Source of the DNA: Ornithinimicrobium humiphilum
GTDB taxonomy: Bacteria > Actinomycetota > Actinomycetes > Actinomycetales > Dermatophilaceae
DNA: 64,000 bases
Assembly: GCF_006716885.1 (NCBI RefSeq)
Contig: NZ_VFPU01000001.1
Coordinates: 186,001 to 250,000, forward strand
Direction: 5' to 3'
Below are positions 7,706-15,576 of this stretch, piece after piece (within the stretch, counting starts at the first letter, position 1; each line of letters starts with the position of its first letter). The position numbers and the translations under genes were made by a program. Below the pieces are notes generated by a model. That model searched no databases and was not told the origin of the DNA. It saw only the letters and a list, made by a program, of their open reading frames with translations.

Positions 7706-9550
7706 ATGCGACGCAGCGCGGGCGCGTTCCGCAGGGGTAGCGGAGCGCGGGTTCGGGCAGCGCGGTGGAGTGCATCGGCCGTCGTGGCAGGGGTGATCGC
7801 GGCTGCTGGTGTGCTGCCCGCGCTGGGGGACGACCCTCAGGGGGACGGCTCGACGTCTTCGGCTCCCGGCACGCCGCGGACCGGTTTCGGTCCCAACGGC
7901 GGCTTCGGTGGTGCGGCCGCGTTCGTGCCCGTCCCCATCGACCCGGCCGTCGTGCCCGAGCCCCCGACCAAGGAGGACCTCCCGTCGCAGGTCGACGAGA
8001 AGGGCCCCTTCGAGCAGCAGATCTCCTGCGACCCCGAGTCGCGGCCCGGCGTCCTGGCCTTCGCCCTGCTGGTGAGCGACCACTACGGCCGACCCAACTT
8101 CTCCGGTGCCCGGTCCTGCATCGACTACGCCTCCTTCCACCACGACGGACGCGCCCTCGACTGGCCGCTGGCCGCGGGCGACCCGACCGACCGACAGATC
8201 GCCGACGCCGTCCTGGTGTGGCTCACCGCCGACGAGGGCGAGATGGCCAAGCGCTTCGGCATCGAGTACATGATCTGGAACGGCCTGATCTACAACACCA
8301 ACAGCGCCTCCTGGACCTACTACACCGGCAACCCGCACACCGACCACATCCACTTCTCCTTCACCTGGGACGGCGCGCTCATGCGCACCTCGTGGTGGAC
8401 CGGTGTGGCGGTGACCGAGCCCGACCTCGGTCCGTGCGACGTGACGCCCTGGCAGTACGCCGCCCTCCACCGGGTGCCGCGGACGACCCCGTGCGACCCG
8501 ACCGCGATCGCGACCGCTCCGAGCACCGGCATCGGCCGCGTCCGCCCCGGCGAGTCCGGCCCGGGCGTGCGGATGCTGCAGGAGGCCCTGGGTCTCGACA
8601 CCACCGGTGTCCTCGACGCGAAGACCCGCGAGGCGCTCATCGTCTGGCAGGAGGAGCACGGCATCCCGGCGACCGGTGTCGCCGACGACTTCTCCTACGC
8701 CGTCGCGCTCGGCCAGGAGGTCGGCCCCCTCCCGGCCGACGCGCTCGCCGTCGAGCGCGAGGACTGGCAGACCACCGACTTCACCCCCTACCTCCGCACC
8801 ACGCTGACCGAGGGTGACACGGGCGAGGCCGTCAAGGTTCTCCAGGAGGCGCTGGGCGTCGAGGCCGACGGGTCCTTCGGCCCGATCACGGCCAAGGCGC
8901 TGTCCGACTGGGAGCAGACCGACCCGGTGCTCAAGTCCCAGGCCTCGCGCCGAGGTGACGGTCCGGCGGCCGTGACCCCGCTGACCTGGCTGCTGCTGGA
9001 GCGCGCGACCCACCCGACGCTCGCCATCCGCGACGTCGAGCTCGAGCACGGCAGCCTGGACGAGCAGGCCGACCCTGACGGCGAGCTGGTCAAGCGCGCC
9101 ACGATGGAGGGCCGCAGCGACAGCCCCTACATGGGCGGCGCGGTGACCCTGCTGCAGGAGCTGCTGGGCATCGAGGCGGACGGCAGCTTCGGTCCCGCCA
9201 CCGAGAAGGCGGTCAAGGCCGTGCAGGAGGCCGCCGGCCTGGAGGCCACGGGAGTCGTCGACGGTCCCACCTGGGCGGCGATCGAGACGGTCGCGCTCGA
9301 GGAAGGTCGTGTCGAGGGCGCCCCTGGCACCGTCGAGGCGATGAAGAAGGCCAAGGCCGAGGCCGAGAAGAAGGCCAAGGCCAAGAAGGAGGCCGAGGAG
9401 CGTCGCAAGGCGCTCGAGGAGGCCAAGCACCGAGCCACCGCCGAGCTGGCCGAGATGGAGCGTGCCGAGCGCGAGCTCGAGGAACGCACCCACCGGGCGC
9501 AGGAGAAGGCCCGCCGCGCCCACGAGGCCGCGGTCGCGCGCGCGAGCTGA
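7706..9550 (+). CDS. Secreted protein with ARB_07466/LAS-type metallopeptidase-like domain and three peptidoglycan-binding repeats
   Basis: 614 residues. Signal sequence ~1-45 (basic start, SASAVVAGVIAAAGVLPAL), then a Pro/Ser linker. Residues ~95-235 hold a Cys pair and the motifs HHDGRALDW and HTDHIHFSF, which resemble the ARB_07466-like C-terminal domain and the His/Asp zinc sites of LAS-type peptidases; enzymatic activity is inferred. Three peptidoglycan_binding_1 units follow at ~275-335, ~367-405 and ~473-525 (each with xLQExLGxxxDG). The last ~70 residues are a Lys/Glu/Ala coiled coil, an unusual C-terminus that could mediate self-assembly or wall spacing. ATG at 7706 follows AAGGGAG by about 11 bases. 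It is divergent from the wall-bound 5'-nucleotidase and ends at a strong hairpin. Confidence 0.82.
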   Translation: MRRSAGAFRRGSGARVRAARWSASAVVAGVIAAAGVLPALGDDPQGDGSTSSAPGTPRTGFGPNGGFGGAAAFVPVPIDPAVVPEPPTKEDLPSQVDEKGPFEQQISCDPESRPGVLAFALLVSDHYGRPNFSGARSCIDYASFHHDGRALDWPLAAGDPTDRQIADAVLVWLTADEGEMAKRFGIEYMIWNGLIYNTNSASWTYYTGNPHTDHIHFSFTWDGALMRTSWWTGVAVTEPDLGPCDVTPWQYAALHRVPRTTPCDPTAIATAPSTGIGRVRPGESGPGVRMLQEALGLDTTGVLDAKTREALIVWQEEHGIPATGVADDFSYAVALGQEVGPLPADALAVEREDWQTTDFTPYLRTTLTEGDTGEAVKVLQEALGVEADGSFGPITAKALSDWEQTDPVLKSQASRRGDGPAAVTPLTWLLLERATHPTLAIRDVELEHGSLDEQADPDGELVKRATMEGRSDSPYMGGAVTLLQELLGIEADGSFGPATEKAVKAVQEAAGLEATGVVDGPTWAAIETVALEEGRVEGAPGTVEAMKKAKAEAEKKAKAKKEAEERRKALEEAKHRATAELAEMERAERELEERTHRAQEKARRAHEAAVARAS

Positions 9551-9557
9551 CCGGTGA

Positions 9558-9584
9558 CCGCGGCGACGGTCGGCGTCGCCGCGG
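9558..9584 (+). terminator. Terminator after the secreted peptidoglycan-binding gene
   Basis: Perfect 10-bp stem CCGCGGCGAC (9558-9567) / GTCGCCGCGG (9575-9584) with a 7-base loop, 8 bases after the stop codon. The -10 box of the next gene starts 6 bases later. Confidence 0.7.
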
Positions 9585-9602
9585 CCAACTAGGGTGTCCT
9601 CC

Positions 9603-10730
9603 ATGGCCCGTCCCCACATCGCGGCCCGGTTCGAGGACTCGGTGCGTCGTCGCATCGAGTCCCGGCTGCGCGGTCGGGGCTGGCACGAGAGGGTCGCCGG
9701 CTACACCGGCTACGGCAGCACGGAGAAGGCCCGGGTCTTCGCCCGCGTGACGCTCTCCCGCACCGAGCCCGAGGAGCGGCGCACCGCGCTGACCCACGCC
9801 CAGGACTCCCTGCTCGACATCGCCCAACGGGGGTGGCGCGTCTTCCTCACGGCCCCGGCCGGCGGGGTGCGCGTCACGGTGCGGATGGGTGAGGCGACCG
9901 TCACGGCGACCAGCGACCGCGGCGGCTACGTCGACGTCGACGTCCCGGGCCACGGCCTGGGGCCGGGCTGGCGGGAGGCCACGATCGGCCTCGACAACGG
10001 CGACTCCGTCACCGTCTCGGTCATGGTCGTCGACCCGGAGGCCGAGCTCGGGCTGGTCAGCGATATCGACGACACCGTGATGATCACCCACCTGCCCCGC
10101 ATGTTCATCGCCGGCTGGAACACCTTCGTGCGTTCCGAGCAGGTCCGCCAGCGGGTGCCCGGGATGGGCTCGCTCTACCGCGCGATCGCCGCCGAGGACC
10201 CTCGCACGCCCGTCTTCTACCTCTCGACCGGGGCGTGGAACACCGCGCCGGCGCTCACCCGCTTCCTGCGCCGGCACGACTTCCCCGTGGGCCCGCTGCT
10301 GCTCACGGACTGGGGCCCCACCAACACCGGGTGGTTCCGCTCCGGCCAGGAGCACAAGGAGCGCGAGCTGCGCCGCCTCGCCGAGGAGTTCCCTCGGATC
10401 CGTTGGATCCTCGTCGGCGACGACGGGCAGCACGACCCCGTCATCTACGGCGAGTTCGCCCAGGAGCACCCCGACCGTGTCCTGGCGATCTGTCTCCGCG
10501 AGCTGACGCCGGCCGAGCAGCTGCTCTCCAGCGGTCTGCCCGTCGCGACCGACGAGCTGCTCGGCAAGCGGGCCGACGTGCCCATGCTCAAGGCGTCCAA
10601 CGGCTACGGCCTCCACCAGCTGCTCATGACCGCGCGGGGGACCCTTGCGGCCGGGGGCGCCGGGAGGGGGCCGCTCGCGGCCGGGGACGCCGACCGGACG
10701 GACGAGGGAGAGGAGCCCCGCAGTGCCTGA
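9603..10730 (+). CDS. App1-family phosphatidate phosphatase-like protein (DUF2183)
   Basis: 375 residues. The C-terminal half (~145-340) carries the App1 catalytic domain: the HAD-like DxDxT motif appears as SDIDDTV (~154), a serine/threonine motif as YLSTGAWN, and a late acidic motif as LVGDDGQHDP. Yeast App1 dephosphorylates phosphatidate; bacterial members are uncharacterised. The N-terminal ~140 residues form a beta-rich region common to this bacterial group. ATG at 9603 is selected by the leaderless pattern TAGGGT (9590-9595), 7 bases, ATG; a GTG three codons upstream would lie inside that box. The 3' end overlaps the Fpg/Nei gene by 8 bases, so the pair is translationally coupled. Confidence 0.85.
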   Translation: MARPHIAARFEDSVRRRIESRLRGRGWHERVAGYTGYGSTEKARVFARVTLSRTEPEERRTALTHAQDSLLDIAQRGWRVFLTAPAGGVRVTVRMGEATVTATSDRGGYVDVDVPGHGLGPGWREATIGLDNGDSVTVSVMVVDPEAELGLVSDIDDTVMITHLPRMFIAGWNTFVRSEQVRQRVPGMGSLYRAIAAEDPRTPVFYLSTGAWNTAPALTRFLRRHDFPVGPLLLTDWGPTNTGWFRSGQEHKERELRRLAEEFPRIRWILVGDDGQHDPVIYGEFAQEHPDRVLAICLRELTPAEQLLSSGLPVATDELLGKRADVPMLKASNGYGLHQLLMTARGTLAAGGAGRGPLAAGDADRTDEGEEPRSA

Positions 10731-11583
10731 GCTGCCCGAGGTGCAGGCGCTCGCCGACTATCTCGACGGGCGGATGAAGGACCGCGTCGTCACCGACGTC
10801 GAGCTGGGCTCGATCGCGGTCCTCAAGACCTTCGACCCGCCGCCGGACGCCCTCGTCGGGCGACCGGTCGACGGGGTGACGCGGCACGGCAAGTTCGTCG
10901 ACGTCGATGTCGACGGCACGCACCTGGTCTTCCACCTGGCCCGCGCCGGCTGGCTGCGGTGGTACGAGGAGGTCCCGGCCACCCGCGTCCGGCCCGGCAA
11001 GACGCCGATCGCGCTGCGGGTGCGCCTCGACGACGGCTCCGGCTTCGACCTCACCGAGGCGGGCACCAAGAAGGGGCTGGCGGCCTATGTCGTGCCCGAG
11101 CCCTCCGCGGTCCCCGGCATCGCCTCGCTCGGCCTCGACCCGCTCGCCGACGACTTCACGCTCGAGGCCTTCACCGCCCTGCTCACCGGCCGTCGCACCC
11201 AGATCAAGGGGCTGCTGCGCGACCAGTCGGTGATCGCCGGCGTCGGCAACGCCTACTCCGACGAGGTCCTGCACGCCGCACGCCTGTCGCCCTTCGCGCT
11301 CGCGTCCTCGCTCACCGAGGAGGAGGTCGCCCGCCTCTACGAGGCGCTGCGCACCACGCTGACCGCCGCGGTGATGGCCGCCGAGGGGCGCCCCGCCGCC
11401 GAGCTCAAGGACGCCAAGCGCCAGGGGATGAACGTCCACGGCCGCACCGGCGAGGCCTGCCCCGTCTGCGGGGACACCGTCCACGAGGTCTCCTTCGCCG
11501 ACTCCTCGCTGCAGTACTGCCCGACCTGCCAGACCGGCGGCAAGGAGCTGGCCGACCGGCGGATGTCGCGGCTGCTGCGCTGA
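10723..11583 (+). CDS. Fpg/Nei family DNA glycosylase
   Basis: 286 residues. Mature protein begins Pro-Glu (MPELPEVQ), the N-terminal proline nucleophile and glutamate of Fpg/Nei bifunctional glycosylases. HGKF near residue 50 supplies the conserved lysine. The H2TH region lies around 135-220 (GLLRDQSVIAGVGNAYSDEVLHAA). The C-terminal zinc finger is complete (CPVCGDTVHE...CPTC near 247-269). It excises oxidised bases and cleaves the abasic site in base-excision repair. The start is a GTG with GAGGGAGAGGAG just upstream, inside the end of the App1-like gene. Distinguishing Fpg from Nei would need an alignment, so no symbol is given. Confidence 0.92.
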   Translation: MPELPEVQALADYLDGRMKDRVVTDVELGSIAVLKTFDPPPDALVGRPVDGVTRHGKFVDVDVDGTHLVFHLARAGWLRWYEEVPATRVRPGKTPIALRVRLDDGSGFDLTEAGTKKGLAAYVVPEPSAVPGIASLGLDPLADDFTLEAFTALLTGRRTQIKGLLRDQSVIAGVGNAYSDEVLHAARLSPFALASSLTEEEVARLYEALRTTLTAAVMAAEGRPAAELKDAKRQGMNVHGRTGEACPVCGDTVHEVSFADSSLQYCPTCQTGGKELADRRMSRLLR

Positions 11584-11655
11584 CGGCGGGTCGCTGGCCG
11601 GAGCCCGTCCGTCGACGCGGGTGCGGTCGGCCCGCAGGTTTGGGAGGATGGCCGC

Positions 11656-11985
11656 ATGTCTGACACCCCCACGGTCTCCGTCACCGACCTGCCCGACGAC
11701 GCGCTCGTCGTCGACGTCCGCGAGCCCGACGAGTGGGCCGCCGGCCATGCGCCGGGCGCGGTGCACATCCCGATGGGCGACATCCCCAGCCGCCTCGAGG
11801 ACCTTCCCGACTCCGACGACCCGCTGCCGATCATCTGCCGCAGCGGCGGTCGGTCCGGCCGGGTCGTGCAGTGGCTGGTCACCCAGGGCTTCGACGTGGT
11901 CAACGTCGACGGCGGCATGCGGGCCTGGCACGCGGCTGACAAGGCGATGACGTCCGACTCCGGCCAGGAGCCGACGGTCATCTGA
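11656..11985 (+). CDS. Single-domain rhodanese-like sulfurtransferase
   Basis: 109 residues, one rhodanese homology domain: VVDVREPDEWAAGHAPGA (~15-32) and the active-site loop CRSGGRS (~59-65) with the persulfide-forming Cys. The six-residue loop fits GlpE/PspE-like thiosulfate sulfurtransferases rather than Cdc25-type phosphatases. Cytoplasmic; no signal peptide. ATG 11656 is preceded by GGGAGGATGGCCGC, in which GGAGG can serve as ribosome site about 9 bases away. Its 3' end is 9 bases from the end of the convergent HAD gene. Confidence 0.88.
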   Translation: MSDTPTVSVTDLPDDALVVDVREPDEWAAGHAPGAVHIPMGDIPSRLEDLPDSDDPLPIICRSGGRSGRVVQWLVTQGFDVVNVDGGMRAWHAADKAMTSDSGQEPTVI

Positions 11986-11994
11986 CGCGCTGGG

Positions 11995-12816
11995 TCAGGG
12001 GTGGGTGAAGACCCGCCCCTGCCAGCCGAACTCGCGGGCGGCGTCCACGTTGGCCGGACGGTCGTCGGTGAAGCGGACGTCCTCTCTCGCCACCGTGCGC
12101 CCGAGGTGGGCCTCGATGCGCGCGTGCGCGGCGGCATACGCCTCGAGGTCAGGCTTGGCGGCGCCGAGGTCGGCGCTGTTGATGAGCCACGGCACGAGGT
12201 GCCCGAGCCCGATGTGCTCGAGCTCGGCGGGCACCCGGTCGGTGCCGTTGGTGAAGACGAAGGTGGGCGTCCCGCGTGCCGCCAGCTCGTCGACGAGGGC
12301 GACGGTGGCGGCGACGGGTGCCCCGCGGTCGGCGACCCAGGTCGACATCGTCTCCCCGACCACGTGGGCGGGACGCCCGTCGGCCAGCAGCCGGGCTCGG
12401 ACCGCGGCCAGCCAGCCGTCGTAGGTCGACCGGCCGACGAGCATCGCCTCCGCCTCGGGGAGGCCGAAGGCGAGCTCGAGCAACCCGCCGGCGTCGACGC
12501 CGAGGTCACGCTCTGCCCGGGCCAGCCAGCCGTCGGCGTCGAAGCTGCGGACCACGCCGTCCAGGTCGAGCACCGCGACCTGCGCCCGCTGCAGGAAGGT
12601 GGCCACCCGCCAGGGGGCGGGACGCACCACGCGGTGGACGATCACGGCGGCGAGGTCGACCCGGACGTCCTCCCCCGTGCGGGTGCGCACGGTGACGGCC
12701 GTGCGGTCCCGGGCGACCAGGGTGCCGACGACGTCGGTCGCGCGCCCGTCCGGGAGCCGGTGGCGGACGGTCAGGCGCTCTCCGAGAGGCACCGTGGCCA
12801 GGTCCGATCGGTTCAT
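11995..12816 (-). CDS. HAD-superfamily hydrolase with N-terminal SH3-like (Rv0428c-type) domain
   Basis: 273 residues. Residues ~1-70 form a small beta domain (LGERLTVRHRLPDG, then VGTLVARDRTAVTVRT) resembling the SH3-like domain that in mycobacteria is fused to the Rv0428c acetyltransferase. Residues ~78-273 are a HAD-IA phosphatase: VLDLDGVV (motif I, nucleophile and acid Asp), FTNGTD (II), KPDLEAY (III) and FTDDRPANVD (IV) are all present, so it should be active. Substrate unknown. Start at 12816 is set by the leaderless pattern on the minus strand, TAGAGT (12829-12824), 7 bases, ATG; the ATG three codons earlier falls in the -10 box. Confidence 0.84.
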   Translation of the reverse strand: MNRSDLATVPLGERLTVRHRLPDGRATDVVGTLVARDRTAVTVRTRTGEDVRVDLAAVIVHRVVRPAPWRVATFLQRAQVAVLDLDGVVRSFDADGWLARAERDLGVDAGGLLELAFGLPEAEAMLVGRSTYDGWLAAVRARLLADGRPAHVVGETMSTWVADRGAPVAATVALVDELAARGTPTFVFTNGTDRVPAELEHIGLGHLVPWLINSADLGAAKPDLEAYAAAHARIEAHLGRTVAREDVRFTDDRPANVDAAREFGWQGRVFTHP

Positions 12817-12993
12817 CTGGCCCACTCTAGTCGCGGCGCTAGAGGGTGGCAGACGGCGCGATCGAGCGCTGGCGAGCCCGATGCTTTACCCGGCTGCCCG
12901 GGCGTCCTAGGCTCGAGGTGCGGGCCGGGGACCGGCGGCGATGCAGGGCGCCGGTCGTAGGGACATCCGGCCGTCCGAAGGAGGTGCTTCGGC

Positions 12994-13269
12994 GTGACCG
13001 TGGAGCACGAGCTGCTCGCCCTGCGCGAGCTGCACGACGTGGTGGAGCGCGCGGCGCAGGACCTGGAGCGGATCGCGGGGGACCTGGACCGGGCCGTCGG
13101 TGTCGAGCTGTGGACCGGCCGGCAGGCCGACGAGCTGAGGTCGGTGTGGCTGGCCCAGCGGCGGGTGGTGCGGCCGACCCTCACCAGCGTGCTGCGGGCC
13201 TCGGCCGCCGACGTGCGCACGCAGCACAACAACCTGGCCGCCGCGGTGGGGCGGTCGGAGCGGCTCTGA
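12994..13269 (+). CDS. Small helical protein with WXG motif (WXG100-like, function unknown)
   Basis: 91 residues, predicted as two long helices around a central LWTGRQADEL turn at ~39-48. Size, helix-turn-helix shape and the W-x-G in the turn are those of ESAT-6/WXG100 proteins, substrates of type VII secretion. The C-terminal YxxxD/E export motif is not present (end: AAAVGRSERL), so secretion is doubtful and the fit may be structural only. GTG at 12994 has a strong AAGGAGG 10 bases upstream. It stands alone before the AAA ATPase gene at 13411, separated by an inverted repeat, so co-function is possible but not shown. Confidence 0.6.
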   Translation: MTVEHELLALRELHDVVERAAQDLERIAGDLDRAVGVELWTGRQADELRSVWLAQRRVVRPTLTSVLRASAADVRTQHNNLAAAVGRSERL

Positions 13270-13285
13270 GCGTCGATGCCATCGT

Positions 13286-13313
13286 CTATCGCTCTCTAAT
13301 GCCAGAGCGATAG
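13286..13313. repeat. Perfect 10-bp inverted repeat (terminator or operator)
   Basis: CTATCGCTCT (13286-13295), 8-base loop, AGAGCGATAG (13304-13313), 17 bases after the stop of the WXG-like gene. The stem is only half GC and no U run follows, so an operator for the ATPase gene downstream is as likely as a terminator. Confidence 0.55.
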
Positions 13314-13379
13314 TCGTGTAGATCAGGCGATCGGTGCCTCTGGATCGTCACCTCTGACGCTCTCTGCGTGTCTCTCGCG

Positions 13380-13404
13380 ATGGCGCTAGACAACGCCATA
13401 CAGT
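13380..13404 (+). promoter_or_regulatory. Leaderless -10 box of the AAA ATPase gene with overlapping inverted repeat
   Basis: TACAGT at 13399-13404 ends 6 bases before the GTG start. ATGGCG (13380-13385) and CGCCAT (13394-13399) form an inverted repeat with 8-base spacing that runs into the -10 box, a good place for repressor binding. Confidence 0.5.
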
Positions 13405-13410
13405 CCTCGC

Positions 13411-14619
13411 GTGGATCCGATCCGTAACCCCTACGCCCCCGGCGCGGGCCAGCGCCCGCCCGAGCTCGCCGGCCGCGACGAGCAGCTCGACCGCTTCCGG
13501 GTGGTGCTCGAGCGGATCCAGCGTGGTCGTCCCGAGCGGTCGATGATCCTCACCGGGCTGCGCGGCGTCGGCAAGACGGTGCTGCTCAACGCGCTGCGAT
13601 CGACCGCGGTGCGGGCACGGTGGGGGACCGGGAAGTACGAGGCGCGCCCCGAGCAGGGGATGCGGCGCCCGATGGCGGCGGCGCTGCACGTCGCGGTGCG
13701 CGAGCTCGGCCATCCCCAGGGCGACGAGGTCGACCACGTGCTCGGCGTCATCAAGGCGTTCGCGCAGAAGGACCAGCCCGGCGCCAAGCTGCGCGACAGG
13801 TGGAACCCCGGCATCGACGCCCCCGCCGTGCTGGGCCGCGCCGACTCCGGCGACATCGAGATCGACCTGGTCGAGCTCTTCACCGACGTGGGCGGCCTGG
13901 CCGCGGACGTGGGCAAGGGCGTCGCGATCTTCATCGACGAGATGCAGGACCTCGGGCCCGAGGACGTCTCGGCCATCTGCGCCGCCTGCCACGAGCTGAG
14001 CCAGTCGGCGCTGCCGGTCATCGTCGTGGGCGCCGGCCTGCCGCACCTGCCCGCAGTGCTGTCCGCCAGCAAGTCCTACTCCGAGCGGCTCTTCCGCTAC
14101 ACCCGCATCGACCGGCTGTCCCGCGACGCCGCGGACCGCGCGCTGCAGGCGCCCGCCGAGGACGAGGACGCGGAGTGGTCGCCCGAGGCGCTGGAGGCGA
14201 TGTATGCCGCGACCGGCGGCTATCCCTACTTCATCCAGGCCTACGGCAAGGAGGTCTGGGACCTGGCGCCCGCGTCGCCGATCACCGCCGAGGACGTGCG
14301 GGTCGCCTCGCCCGAGGCGGAGGCCGAGCTGGCCGTCGGCTTCTTCGGCTCGCGCTACGAGCGGGCGACGCCGGGGGAGCGGGAGTACCTCCGGGCGATG
14401 GCCGAGCTGGCCGTGAAGTATGCCGAGGACGGGCAGGACGTCGACGAGGTCGGCTCGGTCGCGACCGCCGACATCGCCACCCACCTCGGCCGCAAGCCGC
14501 AGTCGCTCTCGCCCGCACGCGACGCCCTGCTCAAGAAGGGGCTGATCTACTCCGGCGAGCGAGGACGGATCGCGTTCACGGTGCCGCACTTCGGGCGCTA
14601 CCTGCGCTCGCAGACCTGA
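13411..14619 (+). CDS. AAA/STAND-like ATP-binding protein
   Basis: 402 residues. After a conserved-looking NPYAPGAGQRPPELAGRDEQL start, the Walker A motif is GLRGVGKTVLL (~50-60) and Walker B is IFIDEMQDL (~171-179). Residues ~180-260 carry the sensor region (VVGAGLPHLP) and the C-terminal third looks like a winged helix (DIATHLGRKPQSLSPARDALLKKGLIY at ~350-376). The layout is that of archaeal-type/ORC-like STAND ATPases found widely in actinobacteria, whose function is mostly unknown; some belong to conflict or regulation systems. GTG 13411 is fixed by the leaderless -10. The gene is alone in its transcript. Confidence 0.8.
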   Translation: MDPIRNPYAPGAGQRPPELAGRDEQLDRFRVVLERIQRGRPERSMILTGLRGVGKTVLLNALRSTAVRARWGTGKYEARPEQGMRRPMAAALHVAVRELGHPQGDEVDHVLGVIKAFAQKDQPGAKLRDRWNPGIDAPAVLGRADSGDIEIDLVELFTDVGGLAADVGKGVAIFIDEMQDLGPEDVSAICAACHELSQSALPVIVVGAGLPHLPAVLSASKSYSERLFRYTRIDRLSRDAADRALQAPAEDEDAEWSPEALEAMYAATGGYPYFIQAYGKEVWDLAPASPITAEDVRVASPEAEAELAVGFFGSRYERATPGEREYLRAMAELAVKYAEDGQDVDEVGSVATADIATHLGRKPQSLSPARDALLKKGLIYSGERGRIAFTVPHFGRYLRSQT

Positions 14620-14650
14620 CGACGGGACTCGGGCCGCCGCGCGGTGCACC

Positions 14651-14704
14651 AGTGCAGGGGTCGTGCACGCGTATGGCCGGAGTTCCGTACATATCCCCTG
14701 CACT
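14651..14704. repeat. Widely spaced 10-bp inverted repeat before the phosphotransferase gene
   Basis: AGTGCAGGGG (14651-14660) and CCCCTGCACT (14695-14704) are perfect complements 34 bases apart; two GTGCAC palindromes lie at and beside the left arm. The right arm is 15 bases upstream of the -10 box of the next gene, so a looping operator or a weak terminator for the ATPase gene is possible. Confidence 0.45.
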
Positions 14705-14733
14705 CGTGCGGTCAGCGCCTAGGGTTGACCCTC

Positions 14734-15522
14734 ATGACCGAGGAGATCCCGCTGCTGGGCGGTGACGTCACCGAGGGTGTCGTGCGGGTCGGGGAGACGG
14801 TGCGGCGGCCGCTGGGCGACCACTCGCCGCTGGTCCACACCGTCCTGCGCCACCTCGAGGTGGTCGGCTTCGACGGTGCTCCGCGGCTGCTCGGGATCGA
14901 CGAGCAGGGCAGGGAGATCCTGACGTTCGTCGACGGCGAGGTCGCAGGTCGTCCCTGGCCGGAGTGGGTCGCCGACGAGGAGCGGGCGTGCTCGGTGGCC
15001 CGGCTCGCCAGGCGGCTGGACGACGTGATGCTGCCCCTCGGCCTACCCGACGGTGCTGAGCCGGTGGACACTCAGGGGCCAGGTCCGGTGCCCACCTTCG
15101 TCGGGCATCGCGACTTCACGCCCGAGAACACCGTCTTCCGTGACGGGCAGGCCGTGGCCGTCATCGACTTCGACCTGGCCGGCCCGGTCTCGCGGGTGCA
15201 GGAGGTGTCGAACCTGCTCCTCTGGTGGGGTGCGTGGATGCCGGTGCCGGACCGCGAGCCGGTGATGCAAGAGGTCGACGCGGCCGACCGGGGCCGGGCG
15301 GTCGTCCGGGCCTACGGTCTCGACGCGACCGAGACCGCCCAGGTCGTGCCGGTGGCCCGCTACCTGGCCGAGCGGTCCTGGCGCCGGATGCGCGATCGCG
15401 CCCGGCGCGACGGCGGCGGCTGGGCACGGATGTGGGACGAGGGCGTCGGTGACAAGATCCGGCGGCGGCAGGCCTGGCTCGCCGAGAACGCCGAGGACCT
15501 GGCTGACGCGCTGCGCTCCTGA
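14734..15522 (+). CDS. Aminoglycoside phosphotransferase-fold kinase (APH family)
   Basis: 262 residues. The catalytic loop is GHRDFTPENTVF (~123-134), in which HRDFTPEN corresponds to the HGDxxxxN motif, followed by VAVIDFDLAG with the metal-binding Asp. The N-terminal lobe is short (VRRPLGDHSPLVHTVL) as in the small APH-like group. The substrate cannot be predicted; such proteins include small-molecule kinases and antibiotic phosphotransferases, and resistance should not be assumed. The ATG at 14734 fits TAGGGT (14720-14725) with an 8-base gap. C-terminal end WLAENAEDLADALRS is typical for the group. Confidence 0.8.
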   Translation: MTEEIPLLGGDVTEGVVRVGETVRRPLGDHSPLVHTVLRHLEVVGFDGAPRLLGIDEQGREILTFVDGEVAGRPWPEWVADEERACSVARLARRLDDVMLPLGLPDGAEPVDTQGPGPVPTFVGHRDFTPENTVFRDGQAVAVIDFDLAGPVSRVQEVSNLLLWWGAWMPVPDREPVMQEVDAADRGRAVVRAYGLDATETAQVVPVARYLAERSWRRMRDRARRDGGGWARMWDEGVGDKIRRRQAWLAENAEDLADALRS

Positions 15523-15576
15523 GGGCTTCCGCGCGACTGCTGCGCAGCCTGGCCCACCGCTGCTAGTTTGCGCGGC

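Noticed and set aside
11640..11655. Leaderless promoter for the rhodanese gene
   Set aside because: The hexamer at the right distance is GAGGAT, which lacks the conserved first T; GGAGG can serve as a ribosome site instead.
12994..13269. Firm assignment as a type VII secretion substrate
   Set aside because: No C-terminal YxxxD/E motif and no ESX genes nearby; kept only as WXG-like.
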